NCBI GenBank assembly: GCA_934045075.1
Contig: OW203724.1
Location: 3,424,908-3,488,907 of the forward strand
Source: Yponomeuta sedellus
Taxonomy: Eukaryota > Arthropoda > Insecta > Lepidoptera > Yponomeutidae
DNA length: 64,000 bases
Reading direction: 5' to 3'
Shown: in pieces, positions 32,884 to 40,954 of the stretch
Layout: each line of letters opens with the position of its first letter
Position numbering within the stretch: position 1 is the stretch's first letter
Program-made: the position numbers and the translations under genes
Notes under the pieces: generated by a model
The model's input: the letters and a program-made list of their open reading frames with translations, nothing else
The model's database searches: none
Told to the model about the DNA's origin: nothing

Positions 32884-33025
32884 TTTGACAACCCAATTAA
32901 TTTAAGAAATTCTTTGTTTTCTGGTGATAATTTTTTTTTTTCTTCCGAGTTCTTTCCTTGTTAGTGATGAAATTGTGACTAATGATTTTATCTTTTGGTG
33001 GAGAGGTTTTATTGAATTCAATCAT
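32880..33025 (-). pseudogene. Small Polinton ORF (about 48 aa) between penton and MCP, broken at an A11 run
   Basis: The ATG at 33023-33025 overlaps the final stop of the penton-like gene (ATGA), and a TGA at 32880-32882 overlaps the MCP start the same way. The reading frame between them changes at a homopolymer of 11 A (T11 on plus, 32931-32941). The first part is basic (MIEFNKTSPPKDK...); the last part reads LSPENKEFLKLIGLSK. The double overlap argues that this is a real short gene or its remnant. One extra or two fewer A would make the frame continuous, so polymerase slippage or an assembly error in the run is plausible. Function unknown. Confidence 0.5.
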
Positions 33026-33693
33026 TTTTTCTTAAGATGTAAATATAGTTGCAGCTCTTCTCCACGTAAGTTAATTAAATGATTATTAATATCCAGTATC
33101 CTTATATTTATGCTACTTATATTATTTTGGTTAACAGGAAAATAAATTATGTTCTTAGGAATTTATATTAATCTGTAACCTGGTGGCACGTTAGGCGCAA
33201 ACTCGTGAATAATGTGGCTAGATACACCGTTTATATATGATCCACTTACAATATCACATTCTATCCTCACCACAGTAGTTGAAAGAATGTTGACAGGATA
33301 CTGTGACTCGTGTAATTCATTAGCCTTGAGCATTTTTTTGCCAAAGCCTAATAAGTTGCCGAGACCATTTTTTTTCTCAAAATGGATGTCTTTGGAGCTA
33401 AACAAATACGTTTTCAAAGTATTGTTGTTGCAGAATAGATTGAAATTGGTGTCTTTAATTTTTCCTTTAAGGTAATCTTTTATATCTTGCAATTCATATG
33501 TTCCCTCAGGTATTTCACAAAAATCTTTATCCCCGTAGTAGAACTTGTTGTTCTTACTTTCAATGTTTGGAATTGAATTAAAAGTAGATAGATAAAGTAG
33601 AGCACACTCATATTCACCCTCTAGTTGCAATGGTGGGGAATAATTTGTTGTTAGTAGTGACTCATTGCCAGTTATTGATAGTGTGAATGACAT
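33022..33693 (-). pseudogene. Penton-like minor capsid protein, in-frame stop near the C-terminus
   Basis: This is the minor capsid (vertex) protein of Polinton/adintovirus type; single jelly-roll proteins of this class form the fivefold vertices. The ATG at 33691-33693 gives MSFTLSITGNESLL, the typical start; the open frame reaches further upstream only via TTG. Recognisable family blocks are LTTNYSPPLQLEGEYE, FNSIPNIESKNNKFYYG and IPEGTYELQDIKDYL. A TAA at 33163-33165 cuts the frame after PPGYRLI. The same frame then stays open for 46 more codons to a TGA at 33022-33024, in sequence that looks like the normal C-terminal domain, so about a fifth of the protein would be missing. The final TGA overlaps the ATG of the next small ORF. 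Confidence 0.82.
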
Positions 33694-33725
33694 TGTGTAT
33701 ATGATGAAAATAAAAAGTAACAACG

Positions 33726-34064
33726 CTAATTTATAGATTTATTCCAAAAGTCTTGCAAGAATTTTAAACATAAATGTCCACAGTTAAGAGTATTAAATGA
33801 TTGATATGTCATATAATTATAATACAAATTACTATTATTTAGATAATTCAAAACCTCTATTGGTGGCTTCAAATTTCCAAAACTATCAAAATATTCACAA
33901 TAGTCTTTAAGTTTTACATAGGCTACCCAATGTGTCCCTTCGTTGGTGGAGTCATCTAAATTAACTACTCCACATTCTATACTCCTTGGTTTGCTTGGTA
34001 ATGCATCTTTCATAAACACTCCTCGAAAATATGGTATATCTTGTGCATATTCTAGTATATCCAT
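33726..34064 (-). CDS. Adenain-like maturation cysteine protease, possibly lost ancestral start
   Basis: Ulp1/adenain-fold protease that processes capsid precursors. The catalytic set is visible: H45 (GTHWVAY), D60 (YFDSFG), Q88 and C95 (NCGHLCLKFL). The IPYFRGVFMKD and ECGVVNLDD blocks are family hallmarks. From the ATG at 34064 the protein is 112 aa. The same frame stays open upstream, and the residues before that Met (PNRALTN) look like the usual family N-terminus, with a CTG at 34086-34088 where I would expect the initiator. Either the start mutated from ATG to CTG, CTG is used, or translation begins at the second Met, which would remove about eight residues. It lies downstream of the PLA2 gene and upstream of the penton gene. 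Confidence 0.85.
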   Translation of the reverse strand: MDILEYAQDIPYFRGVFMKDALPSKPRSIECGVVNLDDSTNEGTHWVAYVKLKDYCEYFDSFGNLKPPIEVLNYLNNSNLYYNYMTYQSFNTLNCGHLCLKFLQDFWNKSIN

Positions 34065-34096
34065 ATTGGTAAGAGCACGATTGGGCAGCCTTTTTA

Positions 34097-34798
34097 TTAG
34101 ATTTTTGAAGTTGTTACAAATAATCCGCTACCGGTTCGATAGGGTTTGATATATAAACCTTTGCCTAAAGCAAATGTTTCCTTATTAGCATTTTGTGCTA
34201 TTTTATAGTCGTTTACTGTCTTTGCTATACCAGCCACACCTCCAGCTAAACTCCCTAGTGCTGATAAACCAGCGAATATGGGTATCAAAGGTAAAATTCC
34301 ACCACGCTTAGGAATAGGAATTATTCTCGGTATATTAACATATTTCTTATTAGATGTCAGTTTCCTTGCAGCTGAGTAAGCAGCTTCTATAGCACTTTTA
34401 CAATTTTTTGGTTTTTTTTTCTTGACATGCGTTTTAATATTAGTCACCAAAGATTTAAAATGTTTCATCCCTGCACCTGATTTTAATTTTGTCTTCATGA
34501 CTTTACTAACTAGCCACGATGCAATTTTTTCACCGCTTTTAGCATCTTTCGATTTAAGCCTTCTTTTTGCCATGTCTAATAAACGCAAATCAGCTTCGTG
34601 TCTGTTGGCTAAGTCGTTAAATTTTGCATATGCGATATCGTGATGCATACAAGCGTCATCTAATTGGTTTACACCTCTATCTCCGCGTGATAATCGTTTC
34701 TCCAACTTTGTCCCTGGGCCACAATAATTGTAACCGGGTAGATGTAATTCAAAGGGCAAATTATTTATTATAGTATTGACTAGTCCTCCACCTTTCAT
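34097..34798 (-). CDS. Phospholipase A2 / pVI-like virion protein, 233 aa
   Basis: A virion protein with a phospholipase A2 domain like that of parvovirus capsids, thought to breach membranes during entry. The Ca-binding loop YNYCGPGT (23-30) and the catalytic DACMHHDIAY block (H53, D54, Y57) are intact. A basic middle (about 95-150, including VKKKKPKNCKSA) follows. A Gly/Ala-rich hydrophobic stretch (about 168-190, PLIPIFAGLSALGSLAGG) and a C-terminal segment ending in GSGLFV resemble the membrane-active minor core proteins of adenovirus type. It starts at an ATG 26 bp after the integrase-like frame's stop. No breaks are seen. Domain identity is from motifs; the entry role is family knowledge, not shown here. 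Confidence 0.87.
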   Translation of the reverse strand: MKGGGLVNTIINNLPFELHLPGYNYCGPGTKLEKRLSRGDRGVNQLDDACMHHDIAYAKFNDLANRHEADLRLLDMAKRRLKSKDAKSGEKIASWLVSKVMKTKLKSGAGMKHFKSLVTNIKTHVKKKKPKNCKSAIEAAYSAARKLTSNKKYVNIPRIIPIPKRGGILPLIPIFAGLSALGSLAGGVAGIAKTVNDYKIAQNANKETFALGKGLYIKPYRTGSGLFVTTSKI

Positions 34799-34824
34799 TA
34801 CTAGATATGGACTAACAGCTTATT

Positions 34825-35658
34825 CTAGACTATAGCCTTTTTATCAATCCAACTGTTTTCACTCTTATGTAAGCCCAACCCTTTTACAAGCAACTTATTA
34901 CCTTTTCTCCTTAAAACCTTTTCAATTAAATAAACATAAGGATATTTGGTCTTTTGTACTTCTTGCTCGTAAAAACAACCTAAAATTGGTTGATGACGTA
35001 GATCTTCTATATCATAAGTTATGGGATTCGTTTTGTTTATTTTCTTTATGGTAAATATTTCAGTAGACCAATTGGGAGTGTACCCCTTTTGAAATTCACC
35101 TTTGTACTTGCTGATTCTAACGTAGTCACCAACATTACATTTAGGTTTCCTGGTTTTAAGGGCACTGCTTTGGAATTTATTAATATTATTCATAACTTTA
35201 TCTTCATTCAGTTTACTTACATCTTTTGGCTTATGTTGAATTACACGATGTTTTGTACTATTGTAAGACTTAACAACACTTTGTAATGGCTTACCAATCC
35301 ATTTGTAACTACCTTGGAGATGAAATAATTTAAATAATTTCGTTTTCAACGTTCTAATTAATCTCTCTACTATCGAAGCTTTTTTAACGGAGTAAGTAGA
35401 ATAATGATTAATTTTGTAAGAATTCGTTATTTTTTTAAATTCATCGTTGTAAAATTCCGTTCCCATGTCAGTCTGTAAATTACTAGGGCACCTTCCACTT
35501 TTTAGGTCTGCAAGAATGTCTTGTTTTTTACAACATTTTTCAATGTTTTGGTCAACATACTCTTTACTTACAGCTTCATCTCCATCAACAGCCCATATCA
35601 ATCCTTTTAATCTACTCTGTTTTAAATCATAATTTCCGAAATCATTTTGAAGCAGCAA
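34825..35658 (-). pseudogene. Fibre-like protein / retroviral-type integrase chimera, catalytic core truncated
   Basis: The frame has no own ATG; it emerges from the 3' tail of LINE-1 at 35658. Residues 1-45 (NDFGNYDLKQSRLKGL...AVSKEYVDQNI) match the pattern of a small Polinton virion protein, not an integrase. From about residue 50 the sequence is integrase: LQTDMGTEFYND (second catalytic Asp, D64), VKKASIVERLIRTLK (catalytic Glu, E99), then a C-terminal module with VGDYVRISKYKGEF...NWSTEIFTI, a chromodomain/SH3-like part. The HHCC zinc domain and the first catalytic Asp are absent. I infer a deletion that joined two neighbouring genes in frame, followed or preceded by LINE insertion. The protein cannot have complete integrase chemistry. 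Confidence 0.85.
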
Positions 35659-35705
35659 TTTATTTATTTATTTATTTATTTATTTATTTTATATTTATTT
35701 ATTTA

Positions 35706-36263
35706 TTACCATAACTTACAGCTATCATTACAGGAGATCCTATTGCGGTAGCTGAGTAATATAAATAATAGTTCGCAGACACATTGATTTCTAATAGAAA
35801 ATTAAATTGAATCCTAATCAAATAAATTAAACATGCTAAGCAAAAATAAAAAAATTGATAAAAATACATTGAATTCCAATGAATTTTAAATTAAATCATA
35901 ATTAGTTAAATGTCAATAATAATTAAAATAGAACATTAGATACAAATAATAATAAAAACAATATAAAGGGATGTCAATAAAAACACTTGACAATGGGTAA
36001 AATGGATGGAATCACGTAAGATAACAAATTAATATAAATAATAGCTTGTAGCCACATTGATTTCCAATAGCAAATGAAATTAAATCAAATCAAATACATC
36101 AAACATGAGAAGCAAAAATTAAATATAGATAAAAATAAATTCAATTCCAATAAAATTTAAATTAAATCACAATGTCAAAAAAAATTGAAGTAAAACATTC
36201 GATACAATTGCTAATTAAAAACAATATAAATGTATGTCAATAAAAGCTTTAAAATGGATGGAA
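35706..36263 (-). repeat. LINE-1 3'-UTR with a 273-bp imperfect tandem duplication
   Basis: Two diverged copies start at ataaataatag (35761 and 36034). Shared landmarks include cacattgattt, aaacaatataaa, atgtcaataaaa and aatggatggaatcac. The region is very AT-rich and has no ORF. Confidence 0.75.
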
Positions 36264-39209
36264 TCACTCATAAAAATTTGATTTACGCAAATTCAAGTTA
36301 TAGCATAAAATAAAAAGCGCATTTTTTGTGAATTCATTCAGAGAGCAACAAAACAGGTCAGTACTTTCTGAGACACAGTTCAAAGTGCGAATAGCTCGGG
36401 TGAGAGGCGCGTCCCGCAGCAGGTTAGTGCGCGCGCGCGGCACCGCCAGCAGATCGACGCGCCGTCTGCGCCACACATAGCGGTCAGGCACGGATAGGCT
36501 TACCATCTGCAGCACGCCTGGGTTGCACTGCACACCACGCAATAATTTAAGCACATAGGTAGCTAAGGCCAACTCCCTTCTCACTTCCAGCTGGTTATAA
36601 CCCACCATGCCTAATAAGAACAAAGTAGGATACATTAAAGGATAAAAAGGATAAACTCCGTACAATTTTAAGTAAATAAACCTCACAAATTTGTTTTGGA
36701 TACGTTCCAGCATGAGCCTATACTTTTTCTCATGTGGACTCCAGATGACTGAGTTACATTCGAGGTGACTTTTTACAATGGCTTCGTAAAGGGCGCGTAT
36801 GGCGGATATGTTCGTAAACTCTCGCGACTGACGCATCACGAACCCTAGGTTCCTGAATGCCTTCTTACAAACGTTAACGATATGTTTACGAAACGTTAAA
36901 TCTGCAGTAAGTCGAACACCTAGATCTCTTACTTCTTCCACGCGCTGTAAAGGAGTGCCGTCCACTTGGTACTGATGCAGAAGCGGCGAGCGTTTGCGGC
37001 TAAAAGAGATGATCTGACACTTAGTCACGTTGAAGAAAAGCCGGTTCTCATTGCTCCAGGCCACTACTCTGTCTATATCAGACTGCAATGCCTGACAATC
37101 CGACTCATCCTCAATCTCTCTCACTAACTTGAGATCATCCGCAAAAAGCAAGCAAGTAGAATGCGTCACCGCTTCAGGAAGATCGTTTACCATCAGGATA
37201 AACTCCAAGGGTCCCAAATTACTTCCTTGGCTAACGCCAGACCTGGTGTAATACGGTTCAGACCTATGTCCGGCGCAGTCAACATACTGTCGCCTGCCCC
37301 GTAAATAGTCCGAAAAGAAACCAAGCGTAGGGGGGGTGCAACCTGCGCGTGCCAACTTCGTAAGTAAGATGTCGTTGTCGACGGTATCAAAGGCCTTTTT
37401 AAAATCAAAATAGGCAACATCTACTTGTCCACCGGCGTCCACTGCTGGTATAACGCGAGTCATGAGGTGAAGCAAATTGCCTGTGGTGCTGCGTGCGGGT
37501 CGGAAGCCGTATTGCGCCTCAGACAAATGTGGACTCACTTGTAGATGTAAGGAGTGGTGTATAGCAGCTTCGAACACCTTGGCTGGGGTGGACAAAACTG
37601 CCACGGGCCTATAGTCGCTCGTCTCCGGACCCCCACGCCCCTTCGGCACAGGCACTACTCGAGTTAGTTTCCACCGCTCGGGAAAAGTTACCGCCTTGAG
37701 GCATATATTAAAAATATGTAATAACGGGTCTGCAAGTACCGTACGGCAATCTTTAAAAATAAACGGTGGAATTCCATCCGGCCCCGCTGATGTTTTTGCT
37801 CCCAGCCGCGCCAGCGCATAGCTGACTTCCGCCGACTCGAGGCTAGCGATATGGACGCGCGCTCCGGTCGCCCCGCCGCCGGCCGCACTCGCCGCCTCGG
37901 AATCTAACAGCGCGGGATCACGACTATACACGGAATGAAAATAAGTTGCGAATTCCATTGCACATTCCCGATCAGTCAATGTTCTTCCCTCCTTAATAAG
38001 CTTCTGCCTACAAGTATTCTGATTTTTAGATTTTATATACGACCAGAATGCTTTCGGGTCTTTCGCAAGATGATTTTGTACTCGATCGCGATACTCGTCA
38101 TGCGCCAGGGCAGTCGCCGCTTTCACCCTAGCCCTACAACATCTGAACGCTTCATAATCAGTAGGCGATTTACTCGCCTTATACCGTACGTGGAGTCTGT
38201 ATTTTAATTTGATGTCGCGAATAATATCTGCCGTGTACCACTCAGGGTAAGAGTACCGAGAGTTTACAGGCTTTCGCATTTTACTTGGAACACAGTCATC
38301 AATACATGAATTAATAGTTTCATAGAAAAAATTCAAAACCTCTTCAGGCTCCGTAATGGAATACATTTCACTCCAGTCTATATTTCCAATCGAATAGTAC
38401 AGAGCATTGAGGTCGGCCTTTCTAAAATTCCATGCTTTATCGTACGTTAGTGGAACCTCATCCTCTGAGTGGCTACTTTTTCTACGGGCGTCGCGACTGG
38501 CGGCTGCAGCCACACTGACGGCTAGCGGCGGGTGGTATGCATCCACCGGCCGCAGTCCGTCGTCGGCCGCGCGCACGCCCACTGCGCCGCGCACTCCCGC
38601 GCCCACCAACACCAGATCAAGCTGACGGCCAGTACAGTTTTGTATGTCGTTTCTCTGAATGAATTCACAATAACACATAAAGTATTCAAAATAATTAGTT
38701 ACATTGCTGTTACACGAATAAATATTAAAATCTCCTAACACTATACAGTTGCCCTTGTATTTGACACTAAATAATTCAATTAAATGAAACAAAATCATAT
38801 AGCTACTTTCATTAGCATTAGGCGGAATATAAGCAACACAAGAAGCAAACAAAAACCTATTTTTTAAGTGAACAGTCGCCAAGATTAACTCGAACTCACA
38901 ATTATCCAGTTTGACGTCACCGGGAATAGATATACGGCGTAATTCGAATCGCGGTGCGGCCACCAACAAGACTCCACCCTGTTTTCGACCATCTGTCCGG
39001 TCACATCGCAGGATATGAAAGCCCGATGGGACAATTTCGGCATTATGTATGGAATCGTTACAGCCTGATTCCGTAATGGCAATTAAATCCGCTTCTGACG
39101 ATTCAACTAAACATAGAAACTGGGTTGTTTTTGTTCTTAGGCCTCGCACGTTTTGATAAAAAATATCTATATTGTTATAACAAGTTGATGTGTTGTGACT
39201 CTGAAGCAT
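36264..39209 (-). CDS. LINE-1 ORF2: AP-type endonuclease plus reverse transcriptase
   Basis: Makes and inserts new LINE copies. The first ATG in frame is at 39209 (MLQSHNTST), inside the end of ORF1. The exonuclease/endonuclease/phosphatase domain comes first (IFYQNVRGLRTK, AITESG, VLGDFNIYS), then a linker with KAFWSYIKSKN, then the reverse transcriptase: SAGPDGIPPFIFK, YGFRPARSTT, DFKKAFDTVD (about residue 605), SGVSQGSNLGPLEF and LLFADDLKL (about 690). A long C-terminal region with LERIQNKFVRFI follows. About 980 residues without a stop, so it looks intact. Clade-level naming (CR1 against Jockey) is by general resemblance. Confidence 0.88.
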   Translation of the reverse strand: MLQSHNTSTCYNNIDIFYQNVRGLRTKTTQFLCLVESSEADLIAITESGCNDSIHNAEIVPSGFHILRCDRTDGRKQGGVLLVAAPRFELRRISIPGDVKLDNCEFELILATVHLKNRFLFASCVAYIPPNANESSYMILFHLIELFSVKYKGNCIVLGDFNIYSCNSNVTNYFEYFMCYCEFIQRNDIQNCTGRQLDLVLVGAGVRGAVGVRAADDGLRPVDAYHPPLAVSVAAAASRDARRKSSHSEDEVPLTYDKAWNFRKADLNALYYSIGNIDWSEMYSITEPEEVLNFFYETINSCIDDCVPSKMRKPVNSRYSYPEWYTADIIRDIKLKYRLHVRYKASKSPTDYEAFRCCRARVKAATALAHDEYRDRVQNHLAKDPKAFWSYIKSKNQNTCRQKLIKEGRTLTDRECAMEFATYFHSVYSRDPALLDSEAASAAGGGATGARVHIASLESAEVSYALARLGAKTSAGPDGIPPFIFKDCRTVLADPLLHIFNICLKAVTFPERWKLTRVVPVPKGRGGPETSDYRPVAVLSTPAKVFEAAIHHSLHLQVSPHLSEAQYGFRPARSTTGNLLHLMTRVIPAVDAGGQVDVAYFDFKKAFDTVDNDILLTKLARAGCTPPTLGFFSDYLRGRRQYVDCAGHRSEPYYTRSGVSQGSNLGPLEFILMVNDLPEAVTHSTCLLFADDLKLVREIEDESDCQALQSDIDRVVAWSNENRLFFNVTKCQIISFSRKRSPLLHQYQVDGTPLQRVEEVRDLGVRLTADLTFRKHIVNVCKKAFRNLGFVMRQSREFTNISAIRALYEAIVKSHLECNSVIWSPHEKKYRLMLERIQNKFVRFIYLKLYGVYPFYPLMYPTLFLLGMVGYNQLEVRRELALATYVLKLLRGVQCNPGVLQMVSLSVPDRYVWRRRRVDLLAVPRARTNLLRDAPLTRAIRTLNCVSESTDLFCCSLNEFTKNALFILCYNLNLRKSNFYE

Positions 39210-39870
39210 TAGGTCTTTGTGCACGAAAAGGTATCCAGGTTTTTAGCCTTGCGTTTTCAGGCCAGGCCTCAGCCACAAAACACCTGTCGAAGTGTGCCTC
39301 TGGAACTCCTATCTTATAAGACTTGTAGTCGCCTTTTGCCTTCAGCTCATCTACAACACATTCAGCTGTTGGGCACAGCCCTTTCAAATGATCTTTTATC
39401 TCCTCGAGACCAGACACCATATTCCACAGGTGTATGTACTTACGCCGTTCAACGGCTTTTAAAGAGGTGGTGGTAGGATTGCCTGTGCACCTTATAGAGG
39501 CTGGTCGCTTATATTTGTTTTGGTAGACTTTTGAGGTCTTATGGTCCTGCGGTGCTGTGATTTCCCTGGCTCCCTCGCTCACCAGATTCAAAGAAGGATC
39601 ACCCGTTTCAACAGCATGACGCATAGGGGGCGGCGAGGCCACGACCGTGGCATAGCTTGCATTACCAGCTGGGCAGAAGGAGTTTGCCATGATGTCCACC
39701 TGCTGTGGCGGTGTCTGCAGCACAGCTAGTCTACTGTTGAGCAAGTCTAGCTTACGATCGTATTGTGCGAGAGCAGATGTCATGTTACCCAACATCACTT
39801 TTAAGCTTGCCATCTCATCTCGAACCTGCCTAATCTCCGACGTGACCTCTAAGAACTCCAGGCTCTGAAA
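39175..39870 (-). CDS. LINE-1 ORF1 (gag-like), 5'-truncated
   Basis: RNA-binding ORF1 of a non-LTR element, normally packaging the LINE RNA. It begins here with a coiled coil (EFLEVTSEIRQVRDEMASLK...LNSRLAVLQ), has a Pro/Ser-rich linker with TSKVYQNKYKRPAS, and ends with a conserved C-terminal domain (YIHLWNMVSGLEEIKDHLK...SYKIGVPEAHFDRCF...TWIPFRAQR). Usual N-terminal zinc or PHD modules are absent, consistent with 5' truncation. Its frame is fused by chance to the Polinton protein stub upstream. It overlaps ORF2 by about 35 bases. Confidence 0.7.
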   Translation of the reverse strand, partial: FQSLEFLEVTSEIRQVRDEMASLKVMLGNMTSALAQYDRKLDLLNSRLAVLQTPPQQVDIMANSFCPAGNASYATVVASPPPMRHAVETGDPSLNLVSEGAREITAPQDHKTSKVYQNKYKRPASIRCTGNPTTTSLKAVERRKYIHLWNMVSGLEEIKDHLKGLCPTAECVVDELKAKGDYKSYKIGVPEAHFDRCFVAEAWPENARLKTWIPFRAQRPNASESQHINLL

Positions 39871-39960
39871 ATGTTTTAATTTGTTTAAATGTGTAATTTC
39901 AAATGAATCCAACAAACGTAATCGTTTATGTACATGATGACCAAATTTATCGATGTTCAT
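39870..39960 (-). pseudogene. N-terminal stub of the fibre-like Polinton gene, cut by LINE-1
   Basis: The ATG at 39958-39960 begins MNIDKFGHHVHKRLRLLDSFE, which I recall as the start of the small Polinton protein whose later part (YDLKQSRLKGL...) reappears at 35658 on the other side of LINE-1. The frame continues into LINE-1 ORF1 without a stop, making a fortuitous fusion ORF from 39960 to 39175. The exact junction is uncertain, somewhere near 39850-39890. It lies 63 bp downstream of the stop of the second DUF8207-type gene. Function unknown; a virion-associated or fibre-like role is inference. Confidence 0.6.
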
Positions 39961-40023
39961 CTTGCAAAGGAAACGAAGGTTAGAGTTATAATAAAACAAA
40001 AAGTACTTTACACAACTATTTAT

Positions 40024-40707
40024 TTAATTAATATAACCGCGTTTCTTACATTCAGCTGTGATAAACATAATATCATCATCTAGTCCAGTGTGACCAGCTT
40101 CTTTTGTGGCTATCAATAATTCCAAAGTTTTCACTAATTCATTCTGTTGCTCCAAAGCCCAATCCATATTTTTATTATGTTCTTTTATCAATTGCATATT
40201 TTTTCCTTTTTCGTGCCATAATGGTTTTACAACTTGTAAATATTTAAATCCTCTGCTTCTATTGATTGATTGCTTAGGATCATATCTGGATCGGTGAGCA
40301 TTTGTGTCCATTAATATGGTCTTGTAATCCTGTTTATCACTTCCTGTAACAGTACTTAAATCAGGTCTTTTTTTGTAGAGTAATTCAACAAGACCACTAG
40401 TCTTCTTATAAGAATTTCCTGCTATATACAACATGTTATCTCTTATTAAAAGTGGTACTGACCCAATCATAGGTTTTCCTTTTTCCATTCTTACCCCGTA
40501 AGGTACATTATTTAATAATACCGGTGACTCTTCCTTTATATTATTTTTGATACATTGATCAAGTTCTAAATCACTGAGAACCTGCTTGTTATTCATATGT
40601 TCCAATATTTGTTTCGATGTGTTCGGTGAAGAAGCACTAGTTTCACTTAGTTTTCTTTTCTTGGCTTGTGTAGACTGCAGCGTAACTGCTGTAGGAGCAT
40701 TGTTCAT
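40024..40707 (-). CDS. DUF8207-type Polinton protein, copy b (227 aa)
   Basis: Paralogue of the gene at 40955-41920. I recall the family as DUF8207, common in invertebrate Polintons; no function is established to my knowledge. The ATG at 40707 (MNNAPTAV) is chosen because the upstream frame opens only at TTG and because a TATAAAA box (plus 40775-40781) and a TCAGT initiator (plus 40737-40741) put the mRNA start just upstream. The N-terminal third is low-complexity and basic (QAKKRKLSE). The conserved core runs VPYGVRMEKGKPMIG...LYIAGNSYKKTSGLVELLYKKRPD...DYKTILMDTNAHR...KYLQVVKP, and the C-terminus is LELLIATKEAGHTGLDDDI. No breaks. Confidence 0.8.
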   Translation of the reverse strand: MNNAPTAVTLQSTQAKKRKLSETSASSPNTSKQILEHMNNKQVLSDLELDQCIKNNIKEESPVLLNNVPYGVRMEKGKPMIGSVPLLIRDNMLYIAGNSYKKTSGLVELLYKKRPDLSTVTGSDKQDYKTILMDTNAHRSRYDPKQSINRSRGFKYLQVVKPLWHEKGKNMQLIKEHNKNMDWALEQQNELVKTLELLIATKEAGHTGLDDDIMFITAECKKRGYIN

Positions 40708-40736
40708 TATAGCGAAGGTTACTTGGTTACTTAGGT

Positions 40737-40781
40737 ACTGAAGAACCAAATGGACGAATCTCTAAGAACTCGTCGTTTTAT
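40737..40781 (-). promoter_or_regulatory. Core promoter of DUF8207-type copy b (TATA plus initiator)
   Basis: On the minus strand TATAAAA (plus 40775-40781) lies about 35 bp before TCAGT (plus 40737-40741), an arthropod-type initiator. The first ATG after it is at 40707. Confidence 0.6.
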
Positions 40782-40954
40782 ACGGGTAAAATATGGAAAG
40801 TAAGCAAAAAATTATAAAAAGAATTACATAAAGTTGGGCTTTATTTTATTTATGTAAGTATTTTATTCGCACTAGTTGAAAATAAAAATTGCTGTGTAAA
40901 CAATATTTATATAAAAATATATGACTCTGATCTGCATCTAGTTTCAAATATATT

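Larger units (their letters stand above)
35660..39870 (-). mobile_element. LINE-1: CR1/Jockey-like non-LTR retrotransposon inserted in the Polinton
   Basis: Transcription runs right to left. It carries a 5'-truncated ORF1, an overlapping ORF2 with endonuclease and reverse transcriptase, a 3'-UTR with an internal duplication, and ends in a (TAAA)n tail at 35660-35705. It interrupts the fibre-like gene of the Polinton. I see no clear target-site duplication, which is common for 5'-truncated LINEs. ORF2 appears intact. Confidence 0.85.

Noticed and set aside
39961..39999. Extended N-terminus of the stub/ORF1 frame
   Set aside because: The frame opens at TTG; the first ATG (39960) coincides with the recognisable protein start.
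40708..40749. 14-residue N-terminal extension of DUF8207-type copy b
   Set aside because: It starts at TTG and overlaps the predicted initiator; ATG at 40707 is preferred.
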